From contig JAWKUA010000024.1 of assembly GCA_041398785.1 (NCBI GenBank), positions 1 to 64,000 of the forward strand: DNA of 64,000 nt. The letters are read 5' to 3'. Each line of letters begins with the position of its first letter. Within the stretch, counting starts at the first letter, position 1. The stretch comes from Planctomycetaceae bacterium (GTDB lineage Bacteria; Planctomycetota; Planctomycetia; Planctomycetales; Planctomycetaceae). Of this stretch, positions 1-9,443 are shown piece after piece. A program made the position numbers and the translations under genes. Under the pieces are notes generated by a model. The model searched no databases, was not told where the DNA came from, and saw only the letters and a list, made by a program, of their open reading frames with translations.

Positions 1-75
1 ACATTCTTCAGAAAGATGTCATCTTATGAGTTGATTCCGTTTAAGACAGTCGCTGGCCCCGTGTTTCGATATCTC
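1..75. repeat. Dispersed repeat R, copy 1 (right end only)
   Basis: The first 72 bases are nearly identical to the right end of the repeat at 946-1312 and to the one at 7861-8112. The shared block runs from an ACATT..CAGAAA stretch to GTCGCTGGCCC. The rest of the copy lies outside the window. It sits just past the 3' end of the minus-strand gene at 94-828. Confidence 0.9.
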
Positions 76-93
76 GTCGACCTCTGCACGCTT

Positions 94-828
94 CTATTCC
101 TTTCCTTCTACAACAAAGTCTCCTTGGATTGGCCAATGAAAACTGACTGAGTCCAAGTCCGCGACAGGAGGCCACGACTCTCGACCCGCAACCCAGTCGC
201 TAACCGTTTGTGGCCTGACCACGAAATCATCTGCATCAAGAAGAGCGAGACCGACGATCGGGCCGAGGTGCGCTGCGCTTTCGAAGGGTCGCGAAAAGTC
301 CAGTCGATGTTTCTCGATACCGTACTGAGGGTCAAAGTAAATGTAGCAGCGCGCTCCCGCGGACTGAAGGAACGGTCTGGATATCTCAAGTTCGATGTAT
401 GTCGATGGAAACGGATGATAACCTAACCCGGAATTGCGTCTCAGTTTGGAAGATTGCTCCCAAGCTCGTGGTATTACACCTTGACGGAGTAGATCTTGTA
501 ACCATGAATGTGCCGTCACACGGGCCTTGAGCCATTCAAATAGTAGCTTCTTCCGCCGCTCAGCCTCATTGGAATCATCACTGATCTCCTCAAAGACAAG
601 ATCTTCGTCGAGCCTGTCGAGCGAACCCAAGTATTCGGCTGCTCTCCGAAATGTATCAGCCGAAGAGTGTTTGCTGCGAACTATCTTAGTCGCCCTAGCC
701 ACGGAAAGTGGACCAACGCTTGGCGTCGACATCGATAACACACTGATGAGCGCTGCCGAAGTAGCTGCTACACAGAGAAGAATCGATTTGTGATTCGGAA
801 ACCATCGATCTGTCCCATCATGCAGCAT
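94..828 (-). CDS. Hypothetical protein with one N-terminal membrane segment
   Basis: I do not recognise a family. The protein is about 244 residues from the ATG at 828 (MLHDGTDR). This start is preferred over the longer frame because the extra residues look like translated upstream sequence, and because the ATG overlaps the stop of another short frame by 11 bases. Residues about 12-35 form one hydrophobic segment, so the rest is probably exported or anchored outside the membrane. The charged body has no motif I can name. Dispersed repeat R lies directly downstream and another copy lies 118 bp upstream. In this island that arrangement recurs with small exported proteins, so an immunity-protein role is possible but is inference only. 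Confidence 0.6.
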   Translation of the reverse strand: MLHDGTDRWFPNHKSILLCVAATSAALISVLSMSTPSVGPLSVARATKIVRSKHSSADTFRRAAEYLGSLDRLDEDLVFEEISDDSNEAERRKKLLFEWLKARVTAHSWLQDLLRQGVIPRAWEQSSKLRRNSGLGYHPFPSTYIELEISRPFLQSAGARCYIYFDPQYGIEKHRLDFSRPFESAAHLGPIVGLALLDADDFVVRPQTVSDWVAGRESWPPVADLDSVSFHWPIQGDFVVEGKE

Positions 829-945
829 TAGAGCCCTCCGGTTCTTCGAGATCAAACACTTTGTTCTCTTTGCAACAGTCCCGCTCGATGCAGAATATAC
901 GCTCGTCACCACTGGATGGCACCGACTTCCGGTCGGAAGTCTCCA
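818..945 (-). pseudogene. C-terminal fragment of an unknown ORF, overlapping the next start
   Basis: From the left edge of repeat copy 2 an open frame runs through about 40 codons. It includes the Cys-containing stretch IFCIERDCCKEN and stops with TGA at 820-818, inside the start region of the gene that begins at 828. A stop/start overlap suggests translational coupling. The frame has no N-terminus of its own, so it looks like the tail of a larger protein, possibly a lost Rhs-type tip. Confidence 0.35.
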
Positions 946-1312
946 CCTTGACGACCTGCTTGAAGAGTCGGTTCCTTCAGGGAATGGCAGAGTTTATCGA
1001 ATAGTTCTTGAGGCCCGGCGGGCCGACACAACCTAAGCCGGTGGCGTCAGCCACCGGATCGTCAGCAAATCGTCCAATGAGCCCCGGAGAAGCGACACAA
1101 CGCGAGTGAGCCAGCCACGACTGGCAGCTCCCGCACTCCCTGCCGAGCGACTGTTCCGCAGAGACACTTTTTCAGCCAGTCTCAGCGAACTCGTCGCCAT
1201 GCCTCAGAAAATCCATCACGCACCTGCCGTTCCATCCGCCAATCACATTCTCTAGAAAGATGTCATCTTATGAGTTGATTCCGTTTAAGACAGTCGCTGG
1301 CCCTGTATTCCG
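946..1312. repeat. Dispersed repeat R, copy 2 (most complete)
   Basis: This copy aligns along its length with 11754-12117 and, over its right two thirds, with 7861-8112. It contains two short palindromes: GGCCCGGCGGGCC, and GCCGGTGGC-GTCA-GCCACCGG. It also has the block CCGAGCGACTGTTC..ACACTTTT..CAGCCAGTCTCAGCGAACTCG shared by all long copies. No coding frame is convincing. It ends 37 bp from the 3' end of the minus-strand ORF at 1350-1679. Confidence 0.9.
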
Positions 1313-1349
1313 CTATCGTTCGTCGCGCCAGAGATTCTTGCGGAAGACA

Positions 1350-1679
1350 CTATTTCCTTCCAGTTGTCGGATTGACGTCGTCACCTATTTCACATCGCAG
1401 TGTCGCAAGCCGCCCGTCGGTCTCCCTGCGTACTGAAACAACGCCTCTGATAGGCTCAATCGTATATGGTAGCCGCTTTGCACGTTCTAGGTTGATCGTT
1501 CTGGACGTCCAAGCATTTCGAATCCCCCAATGTATGCAGTGTTTTCGCCACGGCAACGTCAAATCGTAGTTGGCATGCCTGCCCATGACTGCTTTCAGCA
1601 ACGTGCAGTCAGAGTCGTGGCAACACAACACCCAGAGTAAGAGAACAACAACAACTGTGATGCCAAGCTTAGTTTTCAC
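1350..1679 (-). CDS. Small putative secreted protein
   Basis: A 109-residue frame starting at GTG (1679). The first 20 residues are Lys-start plus a hydrophobic run ending in LLLWVLCC, like a signal peptide and possibly a lipobox. The remainder is basic, with Trp and Cys residues, and matches no family I know. Its 3' end abuts repeat R copy 2. Its 5' end abuts the REP-like palindrome field, so any promoter would lie in that repeat. It may be one of several immunity-like orphans in this island, or it may be non-functional. Confidence 0.4.
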   Translation of the reverse strand: MKTKLGITVVVVLLLWVLCCHDSDCTLLKAVMGRHANYDLTLPWRKHCIHWGIRNAWTSRTINLERAKRLPYTIEPIRGVVSVRRETDGRLATLRCEIGDDVNPTTGRK

Positions 1680-1682
1680 TGC

Positions 1683-2660
1683 GGACTACTCTCGTAGGAA
1701 TGCCAAAGGTGTTGAAACCGTTTACTGAATCCAAGAATGCAAAAGGTGTCAGAAACCGTTTAATGAACCCAGCGGGCAAATTGTGAACAACGGTTCCTGA
1801 CACCTTATTGCCCTGACACCTTTACCGCTCCCCCACCTTTATCGCTCCTCTGACACCTTTTTCGCTCCCTCGCTGCCACGGAATACGATTCCTCCAGACG
1901 CATGGTCGGATTCTGCCCTCCAGTTCTCAATTCTCGCGCCTGCAACTGGTCGATTTGACGGTTTGCCGCCGCGAGCTGAAGAATGCAAAAGGTGTCAAGA
2001 ATGCAAAAGGTGTCAGGAACCGTTTACTGTAGGAATGCCAAAGGTGTCAGGAACCGTTTACTGAATCCAAGAATGCAAAAGGTGTCAGGAACCGTTTACT
2101 GAATCCAGCGGGCAAATTGTGAACAACGGTTCCCTGACACCTTTACCGCCCCCGCGCCTGCAACTGGTCGATTTGACGGTTTGCCGCCGCGAGCTGAAGA
2201 ATGCAAAGGTGTCAAGAATGCAAAGGTGCCGAACCACATTGTAGGAATGCCAAAGGTGTCAGGAACCGTTTACTGAATCCAAGAATGCAAAAGGTGTTGT
2301 AAAACCGTTTACTGAATCCAGCGGCAATTGTGAACAACGGTTCCTGACACCTTTACCGCTCCCCTGACACCTTTACCGCCTCCCCCACCTTTATCGCTCC
2401 TCTGACACCTTTTTCGCTCCTCGCTGCCACGGAATACGATTCCTCCAGACGCATGGTCGGATTCTTGCCCCCTCCAGTTCCTCAATTCGCGCCTGCAACT
2501 GGTCGTGGATTTGACGGTTTGCCGCCGCGAGCTGAAGAATGCAAAAAAGGTGCTGGCGAATGCAAAAGGTGTCAGGAACCGTTTACTGAATCCAGCGGCA
2601 ATTCAGGAACAACGTTCCTGACACCCTTTATCGCTCCCTCATCGTTGTCACGGCTCTGGC
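1683..2660. repeat. Field of REP-like palindromes (GGTGTCAGGAACCGTT / AACGGTTCCTGACACC)
   Basis: This stretch is built from many copies, in both orientations, of the half-site GGTGTCAG(G/A)AACCGTT joined to AAGAATGCAAAAG, AGGAATGCCAAAG or ATTGTGAACAACGG spacers. Opposed copies form palindromes. A larger block that includes the CAACTGGTCGATTTGACGG segment occurs three times (about 1930, 2155 and 2495). No coding frame is credible. The field adjoins the 3' end of a RAYT relic, the family known to act on REP sequences. Confidence 0.85.
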
Positions 2661-3615
2661 TCTTCCGAACCTCTTCACCGTGTGCAGCCAGATTTCCACC
2701 GACGTTCCCAGCCGATCCAGAACCGGCGGAGCGTTCTCCGAAATCACGCCGCTTGCCGGGGCGAAGCTGGCGACCGGTCCAGTCGACGAGTTGCAGGTAC
2801 TGGCCAAAGTCATCGGCAGGCGTTTTGTTGGTGGCTCGGCGAGAATTGGATTTTTCGCGGACCTTCTTTCGCTTCGGATCCAATTCCACCGGAGCCAGCC
2901 AGCCGGCTTTCGGACCGCGTTCCACGCGAACGTCCTGCGCGTCAGGCGTCGAGACTTCATCGGCCGACTTCAGATCGGCTGCGCGTTCCCTGCACGCTGG
3001 TGAACTCGCTTTCTTCGGGAGTCTCTGCCGTGCCGGTCGCACGTTCAGGTCGATGTACACCATGCACGCGGCAATCGCTTCTTCATTGGGTACACCCTCA
3101 GCCTGAAGCGTGTCCCTCCCAAAACCGACCTGTGCATTCGTCTTCGGCGTTGGCCATGCGGGCGATGACCTCCGACATGCACCGCATGAACCACGACACG
3201 CTCGACAGCCGCTTGCGGCGTTCTTCCAGCGTCGCGGCATCGCTGGTGATCGCGTTAAGGTCCGTCTCGGCCGGTTCCGCGGCCGACCCGTCCTGATTGC
3301 GCTCGTTGCGGGAATAAAGCTCACCACCGCCGAGCCACTTCTTCACCGACCACCCCGCCACCACATCTGGCCGAGTCTCTCAACACGACATGAAAGTGGT
3401 TGCTCATCACAGCGAACCCCATGACTTCTCGACGCCGAACACCCCGGCCAGGAATTCCAGCCGGTTACGAATCCACTGCCGTCGATGCTCGTAGTCCCGG
3501 CCTGACACCGGATCCACCCCACACAAGAACTCCCCGCCTCACACAGCGGCGGACGCAGTGAACCACCTGAATCTCAACTTCCGACAACACTTCCCGACGG
3601 TTTAGCGCGTGCCAT
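2628..3615 (-). pseudogene. REP-associated tyrosine transposase (RAYT, Y1_Tnp type), frameshifted
   Basis: Read from the ATG at 3615 (MARAKPS), the gene can be followed through at least four frame changes. It passes a Cys-rich start (FLCGVDPVSGRDYEHR), the HUH motif in MSNHFHVVL (about 3390), the NAEDECTGRFWEG block (about 3150), the Tyr/Asn helix ACMVYIDLN (about 3060), and the C-terminal block YLQLVDWTGRQLRPGKR..LGTSVEIWLHTVKRFGR ending near 2628. An intact member would be about 330 residues. Such enzymes cut and rejoin single-stranded REP hairpins. The number of breaks makes activity unlikely. The adjacent palindrome field is its plausible substrate. Confidence 0.85.
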
Positions 3616-3990
3616 GACGAAAGCCTCGAACAACTGGAAATTCAATGAAAACAGAATCGACCGAGCTTGACGGCATGGAACGTAACCGCCAAACTGCGAC
3701 GCGTCAACCATGGATGGCCCCGCCCCCGTCGGTCGATGCTCGTAGTCCCGGCCCGACACCGGATCCACCCCACACAAGAATCCCCTGCCTCACACAGCGG
3801 TTGACGCAGTGAACCACCTGAATCTCAACTTCCGACAACACTTCCCGACGGTTTACGCGTGCCATGACGAAAGCCTCTCGAACAACTGGAAATTCAATGA
3901 AACAGAATCGACTGAGCTTGACGGCACGGGAACGTAACCGCCAAACTGCGACGCGTCAACGGCGGATGGCCCCGCCCCCGTCGGATGGCC
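3480..3990. repeat. Tandem direct duplication of about 251 bp covering the RAYT 5' end
   Basis: The segment 3480-3731 is repeated at 3731-3990 with about 95 percent identity by eye. Each copy holds the first codons of the transposase plus about 120 bp upstream. The second copy ends with a further small duplication of GGATGGCCCCGCCCCCGTC. The outer copy is a headless RAYT start. Confidence 0.9.
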
Positions 3991-3999
3991 CCGCCCCCG

Positions 4000-4328
4000 T
4001 CGGAAATCACCGAAGGCCCGGCTGAGGTCTCTCAGCACGGTGCACTCGACGTTGATCCACAGTATTTGATCAAAAGGCGATTTGAACAGGAAGTTCGGCT
4101 TCGAATTGAGGGACTTGATCCTGTCCGGGCCCGGCATTCGTGGCAACATCTTCGGGACCGGCAGCAGATGAACGTCGTACTCGTCGCGGCACCATCTGCG
4201 TTGATCGGTTGTCGTCCGGCAGTCAAAGACGCAATTTCCTGGCTATTATGCTGACGGATCGCCTGAATCAGGAGTTGCAGGTTGTTGAACTGCTCGGAAT
4301 CCGCAGCTGTGACAATTCCCCTCGGTTC
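4000..4328 (-). pseudogene. Glycosyltransferase-like fragment
   Basis: Two frames read together give a nucleotide-diphospho-sugar-transferase-like start: IVTAADSEQFNNLQLLIQAI, then a TDQRRWCRDEYDVHLLPVPK stretch, then SPFDQILWINVECTVLRDL. The last part resembles the hydrophobic strand plus D-x-D-like metal site of GT-A enzymes, with ECT in place of DCT. The fragment ends abruptly at the duplicated RAYT sequence. It appears to be the 3'-truncated end of the decayed polysaccharide cluster on its upstream side. The assignment is by motif appearance only. Confidence 0.4.
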
Positions 4329-4329
4329 C

Positions 4330-4930
4330 GAGCGACGCGAAACACGCGTCTCCAGAGTCGTTCAATCGTCCATGGCCCCATTCATCATCCACCACCAGCC
4401 GGCGGAGCGCGATACCTTCGTCTCCACATCGACGGCGAATTACCTCGGCGAAACGGCGAAACATGCGGCCGCCTGGCAGTAGAACCAACCCGGTGAATCA
4501 CCGCTAAAGAGCGCTCGTGCATTCGGCCAAGCGGTAAATTCCGTGCTGTGCCGGATTACCTTCGGTGTCTTCACACAGAACGTTGTCAACAAAGATCCTG
4601 AACTGAACCTCATCGTCGAGATTCCAGATCTTTTCGAAAAGATCAGGTACGTGGTCAAATGGGTCGCCCTGCACGAATACTGTGACATCGGCGAGGTCGT
4701 CGTATCGCGTAATGATATGATGCAGATAGGTGTCAGCCTCGCGCCCGACGTTGGGAAGGCTGTTCTCGGCGGATGGGAAGTTCCCTTGTTATAGATCGTG
4801 ATGGGGAGCGATCGAAAGGCGTCGAGCCAACCGTCTGCTCCTGTACCTAGAGACACCAGTTCCAGTTTTGGTCGCCGCGATCGGCAGCGGGAAAGATTGG
4901 GAAGTGATCGAAATTCAACCGGAGCGGGCT
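4330..4930 (-). pseudogene. DUF3431-like protein, frameshifted
   Basis: Merged frames give KLELVSLGTG, ITIYNKG, LPNVGREADTYLHHIITRYDDLADVTVFVQGDPFDHVPDLFEKI, then an acidic stretch up to NPAQHGIYRLAE and a C-terminal WTIERLWRRVF. This order is that of DUF3431 proteins, which are found near glycosyltransferases and have no known reaction. At least three frame changes are needed, one of them near 4780. About 300 bp upstream (4930-5230) encode an unassigned stretch with a C-x2-C-like site (CRTCG). Confidence 0.55.
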
Positions 4931-5229
4931 GCGAACGATAGCCGCAGGTCCGACAGACCGCGCGCGGGTGATTTCCTTGCCGCTTAGCAAACACCAGCGG
5001 ATGCGTGCAGACAGGAGTGCCAAGGATGTCGGTCCCTGATCGATAGGTGGCAGACAAAGGATGAGCGGTCACTTCAGAGTTCCCGCCAGCATCAACACCG
5101 GCGCCGGTTACTCGCACCGAATCCAGTCCCTTAAACTTGTCGACTTCCACGTTCGTCAGGGTTTGGCCGACCCGTGACAGGGCAGGCAGCGAGAAGTCAC
5201 CTCTGTCACGATCTCTGATCAGTCGACAA

Positions 5230-6690
5230 TGCACTCGTCGTCTTCCTGCCGCCGGATGCAGCGGCAGCTCGGCTTTGCTGCCGGGAAACGGATTCCGTCG
5301 CGAATTGACGAAGTTCGGTCGTGTGAGCGTGATTTCCGTGGAGATCGAAGAGAATGCGATCGACTGCCTCCACGCCCTGCATGAAGGAGTGATCCTGATT
5401 GCTGACCTCGTACTTCCAGGCACCAAACCGTCCTCGCGAGTAAATTCCGTACTGTTCCAGCTCCTTCAGGCAGGACTCGGCAAGAATCCCGTCGCGGTCG
5501 AGTGTGGGGATCGGGTAGCCGTGGTCCAGAACCGTGTGCCAGCGATCAACGACATCGGCGTTCGACGGCAGCAGGCCACATCGCAGCAGTCCGTCCAGAC
5601 ACTCGCTCACCGGATTGCGGAGGCGGTGAGAAACGTATTGGCTTCCGGCAACTTCAGCCATCAGTGACCAGCAGCCTGCCGGAGCCATGCCGGCCGGACT
5701 CAGATTGCTCAGGCACGTCACGCGGTAACAGGGAATACTCGGATCAGGGAGGTGTAGAACCAGAACCGGTCACGCAACAGCGGCGGCAGTGTTCCCCGCA
5801 CTCCGATGCCAACAACGTGAGTTCTCGTATGGCGGAGTTCGGCTGCCCGCTTCGGCCCCTGAGGTTCCAGGATCTGAGCAAGCTGGCTGACCGGCATCGT
5901 CGACACCAGGTTCTCCAGCCGATAATCTGCCCGTCGTTTAGTCGAGCAGCAAGCTGCTGACGGCAGCCACGCGCTGGCCATAGTGGATGATCTCGGGTCC
6001 GGGAGAAGTGAAGCAACAAAGCGTTGTGATTGCTCCCGGTGCCGCCGGTTCGGGGATAACGAAACCGCACATTCGGCCCCCAGGACGTATTGTCCTCATC
6101 GAGACAAATCCCGCGAAGCACGTTCTTCATATCGAGACGCGGGACTCGCTCGTGGATCCAGGAGTAACTCATGTCCTCCAGCGGCCACGCCCAGATCTTG
6201 CTGTTGTAGGGACAAAAGAAAGCCCTCGGCGATTCCTCTGAACGTAGCGTAGATCCAGCTGCGAAAATCTTCCGGCGGCGAATCGCTCTTTGACTCAAAT
6301 GCTTCAAGAAGTCCGCTCACACATTCCCATTTCCGTTGTGGCGGTGCCGCTGGAGATTGTGCTGAAACGGGTAGGGAACACTGATTCCATCGATTTGAAT
6401 CCAGGTCGATCGTTCGTACTGTACCAGGCGGACGCCGGCATTGCTTCCGCCATACCGGAGCTGTACTTTTCGTAATGAGAAAACTGCAGATGACTACCCA
6501 GATCCCACGTGAAACCGCTGTCATCGATAAAATGACGACGCCAGTCCGCCGGGGCGGTCGCCGGCCTCCAGAATCATGACGTCACTGTTGCCAGCGTTCG
6601 ATCCATCGAAGCGCGGCCTCTAGTCCTGTCGGACCGGCTCCGATAATCAGAAGCTCACGCGCCGCATGAACGCCGTCCGTCTGGTTGGTG
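5230..6690 (-). pseudogene. FAD-dependent amine-oxidase/UDP-galactopyranose-mutase-like oxidoreductase, frameshifted
   Basis: The N-terminus carries the dinucleotide-binding motif LLIIGAGPTGLEAALRW (about 6640), followed after a frame change by VMILEAGDRPGGLASS and DSGFTWDLGSHLQFSHY. Downstream frames carry NLVSTMPVSQLAQIL (about 5900), PIPTLDRD (about 5510), YGIYSRGRFGAWKYEVSNQDHSFMQG and EAVDRILF (about 5350). This order fits the NAD(P)-binding protoporphyrinogen-oxidase-like proteins often found in polysaccharide loci. At least five indels interrupt the gene. It lies between a TylF-type methyltransferase relic and a DUF3431 relic in the same orientation, suggesting a former operon. Confidence 0.65.
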
Positions 6691-7537
6691 AGAATGATCT
6701 ATCAGTTTCAGATGATTCGTCAAAGTGCCCGGCTTGCCGCAGGAGAATCCACAGGCCGGATCAATGCTGCCAGACAATCGGCCGTCGGCCGCAATCCGGT
6801 GGCGACTCCAACACCAGGTACGCGCAGCCGAAAGTCACCTGCCACCATTCTTCGTTCACGATGCCTTCCACATAAGTCTGATTGATCGTTTGTGCGTGAA
6901 TATCTGCGGGCCTGTCAGCAGCGGCCACAGGTGTCTCAGGCAATCAGGCCGACTCTGACCAGGTCGACGTCGAGCATGGCCAGCACCACAGGCTCCCCGA
7001 ACGTCGGGAGCGTCTCCGCGAACCATCCGGGAACGAACTCGCAACATTCAATGCTCCCCCAGTCACGAATGTTCTTTGTCACGGTCTCCAGCGACGCACT
7101 GTAATCTCCAGAGCGGAACTGTTGCATCTCGCCGCCAAACTGCTCATGCACGTCGCCGTTCGCAATAAAACTGATAGCGGCCGTCGCCGCGGGTATCGGC
7201 AGTCCCCGGAACGTCGAAGATGATGAGCCGTCGACCGACCGCCGAACACACAAGGCTCAGCTTTGCGGAAAAGCCATGCCGAGAAAACAGCCGCATCTCC
7301 ACGACTACACCGGGCACGTCGAGCCGCAGAATCGCGTCGGCCACGATGAACGGTTCTCCCGGCACATGCTCGCAGTGAATCTCTTGGTGAATCGTGTCGA
7401 AAGCGTCGGCAAGCTGTTCCCGGAATTCACGCGTATCGCGCAAATCACGCTCAGAAATAAGACCTTCCTGTCGCCGCGGAGACGAATTCATCCCGCCATT
7501 GCCCAAATCCCGCTTCGCACACGATCCTGAAGCGACA
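6660..7537 (-). pseudogene. TylF/MycF-family methyltransferase, frameshifted
   Basis: The likely start is ATG at 7537 (MSLQDRVRSGIW). Pieces in three frames line up with TylF-family O-methyltransferases: FREQLADAFDTIHQEIHCEHVPGEPF, a damaged glycine loop (PGVVVE..), LIIFDVPG, FGGEMQQFRSGDYSASLETV, FVPGWFAETLP, VVLAMLDVDL (acidic metal-binding region), and TYVEGIVNEEWWQ. These SAM-dependent enzymes methylate sugar hydroxyls in surface glycans or macrolides. It overlaps the start of the FAD oxidoreductase relic downstream. Confidence 0.6.
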
Positions 7538-7860
7538 TATTGAGTTTACGCTCTGAAGGCAGTTTCATGCGACTCACACGCCCAACCGCTTACGGGAACC
7601 GCGGCCGACACAGTCGGCTGCCAAACGCCAATTGGAATCGAACCGGATTACTCCTTCAGCGTTGTGCAGCCCTACTATGCCGGCTGAAGAAAGGCAAGAA
7701 AGTCGACCATGGTTCGATAGATGACGGTTCCCCCTCCTGAGAAACCTGCTGACCATCCTCAACTGCATGATTCGAAACAATCAGCCCTCGATCTCGCCAT
7801 CCGGTTGTTCAGCCGGCGATCCTAACTTGATCCGCCCCGGAGACAGATTCAGACTCCAAG
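7538..7860. other. Intergenic stretch without a supportable gene
   Basis: Between the methyltransferase relic and repeat R copy 3. Short open frames exist on both strands but none has family-like content or a good ribosome site. I see no repeat or strong hairpin here. Confidence 0.5.
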
Positions 7861-8112
7861 CGTTCGGAGAAGCCGAGTGAGGCTCGCCGGGAGTGCAACC
7901 GCACAAGGAATATCTGAACCGACGCGTTCGGTGAGCACTCCCCGCCGAGCGACTGTTCGCGGGACACTTTTCAGCCAGTCTCAGCGAACTCGTCGCCATG
8001 CCTCAGAAAATCCATCAGCTGCACTGTTGCACCATCCGCCAACGACATTGTTCAGAAATATGTCATCTTATGAGTTGATTCCGTTTAAGACAGTCGCTGG
8101 CCCCGTGTTTCG
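7861..8112. repeat. Dispersed repeat R, copy 3 (left part missing or diverged)
   Basis: From GCCGAGCGACTGTTC at about 7948 to GTCGCTGGCCC at about 8103 it is almost identical to copy 2. The leftmost part matches only weakly. It lies about 50 bp from the 3' end of the LRR lipoprotein relic, the same placement as the other copies. Confidence 0.85.
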
Positions 8113-8164
8113 CACGTGTTTCGAATAATTGTTTTCCTTCGACTTCCGTCTTTCAATGGCCGGA

Positions 8165-8995
8165 CTACCTGACAATGTCGCAGGCCGGTAGCATTTGGCG
8201 GAGCTGGACGCGCCAGTACTCGACAACTGCGTCCGGCTTAGCTCTAGTCTTCTGAGCTTATCGAGTCTTCCAAGCGATGCCACCGCCTCATCGGTTACAT
8301 TGGTTCCGGCCAATGATAACCACTCAAGACTCATGAGATTGCTGAGTGCGTGAACGCCCGCATTTGAAATGCGTGTCTCAGAAAGGGAAAGTCAGCAGTA
8401 AACGCATGGACGCAATGCGATCAGCAGCACTATCGTCAGAGATATTGCACTCATCCAAGCGGAGCGATTTTAACTCAGCTAGGCCGGCAAGCCACCGGAT
8501 CCCGTCATCTGAGACCGCAGTGCGGCTTAGGGAGAGTCCTTGAAGCGAAGATAATGTACCTATTGTCCGCATCGCAGCATTCGTCACGGAACTGCCTTCA
8601 AGGCTTAAATATCGAATCGCAGTATTGCCACTCAGCTGATGAACTGCGTCGTCGGAAACGCGAGGCGTCCTTAGAAAGAGTTTAGTCGGCGCATCAATCT
8701 GTATGTTCTTGAAGTCCGAATCCGAAATACGTGATGTCTCATCGAACACTACCAGCAGCCAAAAGGAGGATTGAGGCGTCTCTCCCACATTTACCTGCCC
8801 ACCCAGTGACTCCAGCTGAGCGACGAGACTTCCGTGTTGGTTCAAAAACTTGTCGATGGCTGGATTCTAGGCCTGCTCAATGTGGTTCTTGCGGATCACG
8901 TGCTTAGCAGATTGTTCGCAACCTGGCAACACGACGAATAGCAAGGAGAGTAGCAAGTCAGCAAGCACAGCAGGATTGCACCAAAGAGTTTTCAT
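8165..8995 (-). pseudogene. Leucine-rich-repeat lipoprotein, nonsense and frameshift mutated
   Basis: The start at 8995 (MKTLWCNP) opens a signal peptide with the lipobox LPGC (residues about 22-25), so the product would be an outer- or inner-membrane lipoprotein. After an in-frame TAG at 8869-8867 the same frame continues into leucine-rich repeats (IRYLSLEGSSVTNAAM, LQGLSLSRTAVSDDGI, LKSLRLDECNISDDS). Near 8390 the frame changes and further repeats follow (LEWLSLAGTNVTDEAV, LRRLELSRTQL), ending at 8165. The repeats are of the cysteine-containing/GALA-like type common in planctomycetes. It starts 73 bp after the stop of the Rhs phospholipase-like tip, where a cognate immunity gene would be expected. 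Confidence 0.65.
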
Positions 8996-9068
8996 TGCAA
9001 AAGCTGAGTTAGAAGCCTCCCGTAGAGATCGTCTCGAGAAGCGGCGATAGATCCTGAGGTCCCAGCAC

Positions 9069-9443
9069 TCACTGCTCGGTCCCATTAGTATATGCTGAAC
9101 AATTGAATGTCGACAGGAACTGTTCCTGCATAATTTCACATTGAGTGGCATCTGCCTCACTGCGATAGATTGAGCGGCAGTCGACCGCTTTCATTCGAGG
9201 ACAGAGTATCTTGTGGCAGTCCGCCCAGCACTGCGAAGCTCGATCATACTCAGCCAGACAACAATCGTGCAGTTCGCAGATTGCATCGACCTCGTCGATT
9301 GGCTGCGGGTTGAAGGCATAGTTGGGAACCCATCGAGTGAAGCATGATGTCGGCTTTTCGCATTTGTTTTCTAAGCAATTTCATTTCCGGCCAAGCCCAC
9401 AATAGTGCCTGTAACCCGCTTTGGTCGGCGGTTTGGGTGCTCA
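9069..9443 (-). other. Phospholipase A2-like toxin tip of the Rhs relic
   Basis: In the frame shared with the upstream tip sequence (9629 downwards), two TGA codons occur at 9443 and 9383, yet the frame stays protein-like to the stop at 9071-9069. It has GYRHYCGLG, resembling the Y-x-C-G-x-G calcium loop. It then has IDEVDAICELHDCCLAEYD, resembling the C-C-x-x-H-D-x-C catalytic helix of phospholipase A2 with the first Cys replaced by Ile. About ten further cysteines are spread over the next 80 residues, as expected of disulfide-rich secreted PLA2. The lipase assignment is by motif, not by database search. Confidence 0.5.
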
